A stretch of DNA of 64,000 bases, from NCBI GenBank assembly GCA_021228405.1, contig JAJQRF010000007.1:215230-279229 (forward strand), read 5' to 3'. The notes below the pieces were generated by a model. That model was given only the letters and a program-made list of their open reading frames with translations, ran no database searches and was not told the origin of the DNA. This DNA is from Pyrinomonadaceae bacterium (GTDB taxonomy: Bacteria > Acidobacteriota > Blastocatellia > Pyrinomonadales > Pyrinomonadaceae). Made by a program: the position numbers and the translations under genes. Of the stretch, positions 59,166 through 64,000 are shown piece after piece. Positions within the stretch are counted from its first letter, which is position 1; each line of letters opens with the position of its first letter.

Positions 59166-61743
59166 CTTTCAAAACATCGAAACGATCTTTCATCAGGCGT
59201 TGGAACTGACAGGTGAAAGCCGCGAAAAATATCTCACCGAATCCTGCCGGGACAATACGAAATTGGTTGCCGAAATTCGTTCCCTACTCTCCGCTTTTGA
59301 CAGTCATCCCGATTTTCTCGAACAACCTGCCTTCGATCTCGGACTAAAGATTCTTGAAACAAACACCGAAACCAATCTGTCGGGGCAAGAGATCGGCTTT
59401 TATAAAGTTCTCGAAAAGATCGGCAGCGGCGGAATGGGCGACGTTTATCTGGCAAAAGATACGAAACTGGATCGGAAAGTCGCACTCAAATTTCTCTCGA
59501 CCGCACTGGCTGACAATATGTGGGCGAAAAAACAGCTTTTCAGGGAAGCGCAAGCCGTGGCAATGCTCGATCATCCGAACATTTGTCCCGTTTACGGGAT
59601 CGAAGAGATCGGCGAACATTCTTTTATCGTAATGCAGTATGTTCAGGGCAAAACTCTCTCGAAGATAATTCGCGAAGAAGGTCTGGCAAAGACGGTTTCC
59701 GAAAACGGCGGCGAAGAGATTTCCACACAGTCCAAAATCGCCGAACAGATAGTTTCGATCAGCGAACAAATAACCAGTGCGGTCGCCGCCGCTCACGAAC
59801 GCGGCATCATTCACCGCGACATCAAAACGGGAAACATAATGATTACACCGAACGGGCAAGTTAAGGTTCTGGATTTCGGTTTGGCAAAAATCATCAAATC
59901 GGATAATTTAGCGGAGCATTCGAGCGTCGTTTCGCAACACGATTTGATCGTCGGCACGGTCGCTTATATGTCACCTGAGCAGTTGCGCGGCGAAAACCTC
60001 GACTTTCGCACCGACATTTTCAGCCTCGGCACGGTATTTTCCGAACTGTCTTCCGGCAAAAATCCGTTTTTGGAAAACAGCCACGCCGAAACGATTTCCG
60101 CTATCCTAACCAAACAACCCGCCTCGATCAGCTCGTTTCTAAACGGTCGTTCGGCACAATTTGATCGCATCGTCAAAAAATGTCTGGAAAAAAATAAATC
60201 AGCCAGATACCAATCCGCCGTCGAATTGATTTTGGAACTGCGGAATTTGCAAACTGAAAAACCTGCGCCGCCCCCTGTGAATCGCTTCAATTTAATGGTC
60301 GGAACACTGGCGTTGGTCATCCTGTTGACACTCGGCTGGTTTATCTATCAACGCGCCGCCAAGCCGCGGACGCTCGCAATTTTGCCATTTATCAACCAGA
60401 CTGCTGACCCGAAAAACGACTATTTAACCGTGATGGCTGACACGCTTTCCAGCAAACTTGCCGCTTCGTCGCAGTTGAAGATCAAACCTTTAACAATGGT
60501 CGCGAAATACAACGCGAACGACATCGACCCGATCGAATTCGGAAAGGAATTACAGGTCGAAGCGATTCTGGTCGGAAAAGTCGTCGAACGCGATAATCGC
60601 CCGGTGCTCGAACTTAATCTCCTCAGTACTGTCGATGGCGGACAGCTTTTGAAAGAGGAAAAGATTTTGAATGAAACCGATTCGCTGAGTATTCAGAACA
60701 ATATTTCCGAACAAATAATATCAAAACTCCAATCACCGCTGAACGCAAGCAACAAAGAACTTCAAAGTGCCGGGCAAACTGAAAATCCTGACGCATACAC
60801 GCTTTATCTGAAGGGCTTGAACTTCTGGAAAAAACGCGGTGCCGATAGAAACAATATCAATAACGCCCGCGATGCCTTTTACGAAGCCATCGAAAAAGAC
60901 CCGAATTACGCCCGCGCCTATACAGGACTGGCTTACGTTTACAACGTCAGCCAATCGTTCAATTATCAAACTCTGCATCCGACCGAATCCGTCAAACTTG
61001 CGAAAGACAATGCCGAAAAAGCAATTTCGATAGATGAAAACCTATGCGAAGCTCACGCCGTGCTCGGTGCGATTCTTTACAGATTTGAATCGAAATGGGC
61101 GGAAGCCGAAAATGAATTTCGCCGCGCGATCGAACTCGACCCGGACGTTGCGCAAACATACTACTGGTATTCGGAGCTTTTAGCCGCGACCGGACGATAC
61201 GACGAAGCCCTCGCGATAGGACGCAAAGCAGTCGAACTGGAGCCGTCAAGTCCCATTAATTATCTGAACATCGGTCGTATTCTTTATTTCGCACGGCGTT
61301 TTGACGACTCTGAAAAGCAGCTTTCCGCCGCGCTGAAAAAATTTCCAAAGTTTGCGGGATTCAGGAATATCCTCGGGCTGGTTTACATCCAACAGCAAAA
61401 GACCGCCGATGCCTTAAAAATCTATCAGGAATTGTATGCCGAAAACAAGGATTTTGCCGCGATGCTCGGCTATACCTACGGAATTAACGGAAACCGTGCG
61501 AACGCGCTCAAAATTTTCAGCGAAATGGAAGAGGAATCAAAATCCAAAGGCTACCTTCCGGCGCACGAGAAGTTTCTGATCTATCTCGGTCTGAATGAAA
61601 ATGACAAAGCTCTTGCGGAATTGCGAAAAGCGCATTCGGAGAAATTTTACGGTTTGATCGGTTTGAAGGTTGACCCGATCTATGACAATTTGCGTAATGA
61701 TGAAAGATTTCGCAGTTTGCTTGCAGATTTGAATTTTTTTTAA
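59152..61743 (+). CDS. Ser/Thr protein kinase with membrane helix, FlgO-like and TPR domains
   Basis: I place the start at 59152 (MKSNDFQNIE), inside the sigma gene end. The earlier start at 59119 would add 11 atypical residues. The 863-residue protein has a helical N-terminal region (20-80), a PknB-type kinase domain (IGSGGMGDVYLAKDTKLDRK, catalytic HRDIKTGNIMI, DFGLAKI, MSPEQLRGENLDFRTDIFSL), a membrane helix (LMVGTLALVILLTLGWFIY), an FlgO-like domain (LAILPFINQTADPKNDYL) and at least five TPRs. The TPRs would be extracytoplasmic and may sense a ligand. It forms a typical sigma-kinase pair and overlaps the sigma gene. Confidence 0.95.
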   Translation: MKSNDFQNIETIFHQALELTGESREKYLTESCRDNTKLVAEIRSLLSAFDSHPDFLEQPAFDLGLKILETNTETNLSGQEIGFYKVLEKIGSGGMGDVYLAKDTKLDRKVALKFLSTALADNMWAKKQLFREAQAVAMLDHPNICPVYGIEEIGEHSFIVMQYVQGKTLSKIIREEGLAKTVSENGGEEISTQSKIAEQIVSISEQITSAVAAAHERGIIHRDIKTGNIMITPNGQVKVLDFGLAKIIKSDNLAEHSSVVSQHDLIVGTVAYMSPEQLRGENLDFRTDIFSLGTVFSELSSGKNPFLENSHAETISAILTKQPASISSFLNGRSAQFDRIVKKCLEKNKSARYQSAVELILELRNLQTEKPAPPPVNRFNLMVGTLALVILLTLGWFIYQRAAKPRTLAILPFINQTADPKNDYLTVMADTLSSKLAASSQLKIKPLTMVAKYNANDIDPIEFGKELQVEAILVGKVVERDNRPVLELNLLSTVDGGQLLKEEKILNETDSLSIQNNISEQIISKLQSPLNASNKELQSAGQTENPDAYTLYLKGLNFWKKRGADRNNINNARDAFYEAIEKDPNYARAYTGLAYVYNVSQSFNYQTLHPTESVKLAKDNAEKAISIDENLCEAHAVLGAILYRFESKWAEAENEFRRAIELDPDVAQTYYWYSELLAATGRYDEALAIGRKAVELEPSSPINYLNIGRILYFARRFDDSEKQLSAALKKFPKFAGFRNILGLVYIQQQKTADALKIYQELYAENKDFAAMLGYTYGINGNRANALKIFSEMEEESKSKGYLPAHEKFLIYLGLNENDKALAELRKAHSEKFYGLIGLKVDPIYDNLRNDERFRSLLADLNFF

Positions 61744-61764
61744 CCGATCTTGAAATTTCCGCTC

Positions 61765-63222
61765 TTAAGCCGCTTGTGTCCTGAATGCCTTTTGCAATTT
61801 ATCTAAAACTTCGGATGCTTTGCAATTTCGGGTTTCTCGCAGATCGAGCAGTTTTGAAATCAGCTCTTTTATTTCCGCAGGAATATCCGCTCTTGAAAAT
61901 TTCGGGATAAAGTTCCCGTCAGCGGCTGGCAATTCGCCTTCAAACAAAAGATAAATTACCGCTCCGAGAGCATACATATCAGGGGTCATTGCCGATTTCG
62001 AGAAAAATTTTTCATATAATCGGGGCGAATTCGTCGTCAAGGTTCCCCAAAGCAGAGGGTCGGCATTAGCGATCGGACAAGCTCCTTCAAAGTCGATGAC
62101 TCTCACGTTACCGTCAGGTGTAACGATCAGATTTTCCGGCTTGCAATCACGCCAGAGCCAGCCTGCCGAATGAATTTTCAACATTATTTCGGTAATCCGA
62201 ATCGCATATTTCAACCCTATCGGGAGAGTCAGCAGTCTTTCGCATTTTCGCAAAAAACCATGCAGATTTTCACCGGCAATAAATTCGGTTATCAGATAAT
62301 AATTTTCCTCCGACTGGAAAGAATTATATATCTGCGGCATATCCAATCCGCATTCACCCAATTTTTTTATGACAGATTCCTCGTGACGGACTCGCCAGTA
62401 GCCGTCGCGCCCGTCCCAACTGACTTCACCGTTCTTGCGTCCTTCCTTTATCAAACACAAACGCGGTTCGGCATCGCTGAAATCTATCCCCTGATAAACG
62501 CCGCCTTTGCCGCGCTGTGATAAAGCTCGAATAATTCTGATTTTTTTGAAAGGCGAATCGGCGACGGCACTTTTCGATTTTTTCTCCGGAAACGGATTCA
62601 CGACCCACGCTGGGTAAGGTTCCGCAGAATCACGCAGATCGGGGACGAGATTGCCGTCAGGGTCGCGCATCGCAAATACAAAAGTTCCGTCCGGCTGTTT
62701 GATCTTGTTTTCGCGGAAAGCACCGTAGCGATAGTAAACACAACTTTCCGGCTTGAAACGCTGATCGTAGGGAATAGCGGGAGCCGGAATCTGAAAAGTA
62801 AGCTGATGGAGCCGTTCAGCAAAATAAACGGCTTGTTTGTTGTTTTGCGGATACACGGTAATGAATTTTCCGATTTGTGAATAATCGTAATAAATACCCG
62901 AATTTATTCTTTTAAGATAGGCGAGCAAGGCAGGTGCTTTAAAATAAGCGTCTTCTTTTTGCAGAAAAGATGCGACTTTTTCCAATACCGTTCCCGCCGT
63001 CAGGATCGTCGCCGAAACGTGCAATTTCCATCCTTGCTCGGCATCTTGTGGTTTCCGCTCACGGTTAAATCTCCAAATCTGGTTTTCCGAAAGCAAGGGA
63101 AGGTATTTTTCGCAAAGATTTTTCCAACGAAATTCAAGTGATTCAGCCGTGCTTAACGTCGAATTTTCATTAAACCCGGCTGAAATCAAATCACTTTTAC
63201 TTTTTTGATCGACCGCCTTCAC
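61765..63222 (-). CDS. LanKC-like lyase-kinase protein without the cyclase domain
   Basis: This is a 485-residue protein. Residues 55-200 match the N-terminal lyase-like domain of class III/IV lanthipeptide synthetases (GWKLHVSATILTAGTVL, KFITVYP, YYRYGAF and DPDGNLVPDLRD, a pattern I recall from that family). Residues 225-475 are a protein kinase: VYQGIDFS, Lys259 in LIKEGR, the loop RDCKPENLIV with Asp359 and Asn364, and VIDFEGA for the metal-binding segment. LanKC enzymes have about 850 residues with a C-terminal LanC cyclase; here the protein ends after the kinase (LDKLQKAFRTQAA). It could phosphorylate and eliminate Ser/Thr to dehydro-residues without ring formation, or serve as a regulatory kinase. 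Its only operon partner is the 122-aa gene upstream. Confidence 0.82.
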   Translation of the reverse strand: MKAVDQKSKSDLISAGFNENSTLSTAESLEFRWKNLCEKYLPLLSENQIWRFNRERKPQDAEQGWKLHVSATILTAGTVLEKVASFLQKEDAYFKAPALLAYLKRINSGIYYDYSQIGKFITVYPQNNKQAVYFAERLHQLTFQIPAPAIPYDQRFKPESCVYYRYGAFRENKIKQPDGTFVFAMRDPDGNLVPDLRDSAEPYPAWVVNPFPEKKSKSAVADSPFKKIRIIRALSQRGKGGVYQGIDFSDAEPRLCLIKEGRKNGEVSWDGRDGYWRVRHEESVIKKLGECGLDMPQIYNSFQSEENYYLITEFIAGENLHGFLRKCERLLTLPIGLKYAIRITEIMLKIHSAGWLWRDCKPENLIVTPDGNVRVIDFEGACPIANADPLLWGTLTTNSPRLYEKFFSKSAMTPDMYALGAVIYLLFEGELPAADGNFIPKFSRADIPAEIKELISKLLDLRETRNCKASEVLDKLQKAFRTQAA

Positions 63223-63301
63223 AAAAGCTTATTTACTCCTCTTGCCAGAAGCCGGCTGATGGATCAGATCGGCTTCGTCTTTTTTAATTCAAACCCGGTA
63301 A

Positions 63302-63670
63302 TTAAAAATCCAGATTATCGCCTACTCCGAATTCCAGTCCCGCCGGCGGACCGTCAACGGAAAATGCGCCGCAATTCCCGTTTCCGATCAGATAAGCGCG
63401 AGCCTTATTTCTCTTTGTGACTTCCCTATCCGTTGAGTTTGGCGGCTCGGGTCGAAGCCGGGCTAAAGCAACCGTGTCAAGATTCCCGTCTGCATCGGTG
63501 GCAAAAACCTTCATATACGGTTCCCAATCCGCCGCCCCGCCAAGTATTGCAGCAATCGCCTTTTCCTGTATTTCTATCGCAAATTTCGATGTTCCGTCCG
63601 GCGACTCATTTTGCTCTTTTTTGATTTGTGCCTGAATTCTTTTAATGTTCTCTCTAATATTTAACGCCAT
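63302..63670 (-). CDS. Small protein upstream of the LanKC-like gene, possible substrate
   Basis: This 122-residue protein has a helical N-terminus (NIRENIKRIQAQIKKEQNES), a central Ala/Gly-rich segment (EKAIAAILGGAADWEPYMKV) and a C-terminal part with Ser79, Thr80, Thr85, the single Cys100 (LIGNGNCGAF) and Ser104. It has no signal peptide. A strong RBS (TTAGGAGAATAA) precedes the start, and 79 bp separate it from the LanKC-like gene. Its position and strong RBS make it a possible precursor or target, but the single Cys and low Ser/Thr content are not typical of lanthipeptides. No family recognised. Confidence 0.65.
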   Translation of the reverse strand: MALNIRENIKRIQAQIKKEQNESPDGTSKFAIEIQEKAIAAILGGAADWEPYMKVFATDADGNLDTVALARLRPEPPNSTDREVTKRNKARAYLIGNGNCGAFSVDGPPAGLEFGVGDNLDF

Positions 63671-64000
63671 ATTTATTCTCCTAAAATTTTTATTGATTTT
63701 GCGGTCACTTTAATACGCACCGTTTTCAAAAAAAAACTATCATCATAAAATGTTTTTTTGTCCGGTAAATTCAAGATTGGAACAACTCTCTGCGAAATAC
63801 AAGACAAAAACGCGTCAAATTCTGACGCAAAATGCCGTTGACGGCTTCGATTAGCCTCAAAACTATCGTTTGAATTAATGATGTTTTTTTCTTATATTGT
63901 TCTGCAAAACTTTATTAAATTCTTCTTAAATGTGAATCAGTAGTTAAAAGACAGACAAACCGGCTGATTGGTAGAATTTTCTTACCATGGAAAATCAACT
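63671..64000. other. Upstream region to the right edge
   Basis: This 330-bp stretch is A/T-rich with runs of A or T (63729-63738, 63754-63761) and no gene I can support. It presumably holds the promoter of the small-protein/LanKC-like operon; several TTGA elements are present but no pair with a good -10 at standard spacing. Confidence 0.4.

Noticed and set aside
1..64000. tRNA, rRNA or insertion-sequence transposase genes
   Set aside because: No T-loop-like GGTTCGAATCC segment, rRNA stretch or transposase-like protein was recognised by reading; short or degenerate tRNA genes could have been missed.

Overview
The window reads as a chromosome segment from a Gram-negative-type bacterium, most likely an Acidobacteriota of the Blastocatellia/Pyrinomonadaceae kind. 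This is an inference from gene content: a compact division/cell-wall cluster, paired ECF sigma factor and Ser/Thr kinase-TPR genes, an EutN-rich microcompartment locus, and receiver proteins with long acidic linkers. No rRNA, tRNA or marker comparison was possible.

Layout. 1-4.9 kb: accessory region with an edge-truncated hypothetical gene, the 3' part of an N6-adenine methylase, and a compact methylase/Mrr-nuclease/small-protein module that abuts the truncated methylase. 4.9-11.6 kb: valS, two response regulators, pdxA and an Hfq-like gene. 11.6-27.1 kb: a dcw cluster on the minus strand, transcribed rsmH-ftsL-ftsI-murF-mraY-murD-(broken four-helix-bundle gene)-ftsW-murG-murC-ftsQ-ftsA-ftsZ; mraZ, murB and ddl are not here. 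27.5-30.8 kb: ZIP metal transporter, TPM-domain protein, nucleotidyltransferase, LemA. 31.2-35.3 kb: a small bacterial microcompartment (BMC) locus with one hexamer shell protein, three pentamer (EutN/CcmL) proteins and a class II aldolase, but no aldehyde dehydrogenase. 35.4-41.6 kb: rex with a candidate Rex operator, ruvA, ruvB, a membrane metalloprotease-like protein, a VanW protein and coaX. 41.7-49.6 kb: amidase, TPR membrane protein, glycosyltransferase, methyltransferase and dipeptidase. 50-54.9 kb: a signalling operon (histidine kinase, Rcp1-like receiver, receiver-PAS-GGDEF-EAL). 55-63.7 kb: a subtilase-like protein without the usual catalytic residues, a DyP peroxidase, an ECF sigma factor with a Ser/Thr kinase, and a LanKC-like lyase/kinase without a cyclase domain, next to a small possible substrate protein.

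The most striking feature beyond the genes is a family of intergenic repeats. At more than a dozen places the gap between genes is built from a short degenerate word tandemly repeated on an exact 7-nt lattice. It is often followed by its inverted complement, so the locus can fold into a long imperfect hairpin. The words differ between loci but the 7-nt lattice does not. Several gene stop codons lie inside these arrays, so the C-termini of MurG, MurD, FtsW, CoaX and others are translated repeat. One array pair flanks a frameshifted four-helix-bundle (23S intervening-sequence-type) gene inside the dcw cluster. Related arrays use other periods: about 10.7 nt (19 ACGT boxes at 30.87-31.15 kb) and 20 nt (47.37-47.54 kb).

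The two best candidates for an undescribed system are the repeat family with its link to the four-helix-bundle gene, and the 55-63.7 kb pseudo-subtilase/DyP/LanKC-like locus. The reduced BMC locus next to rex is a third.
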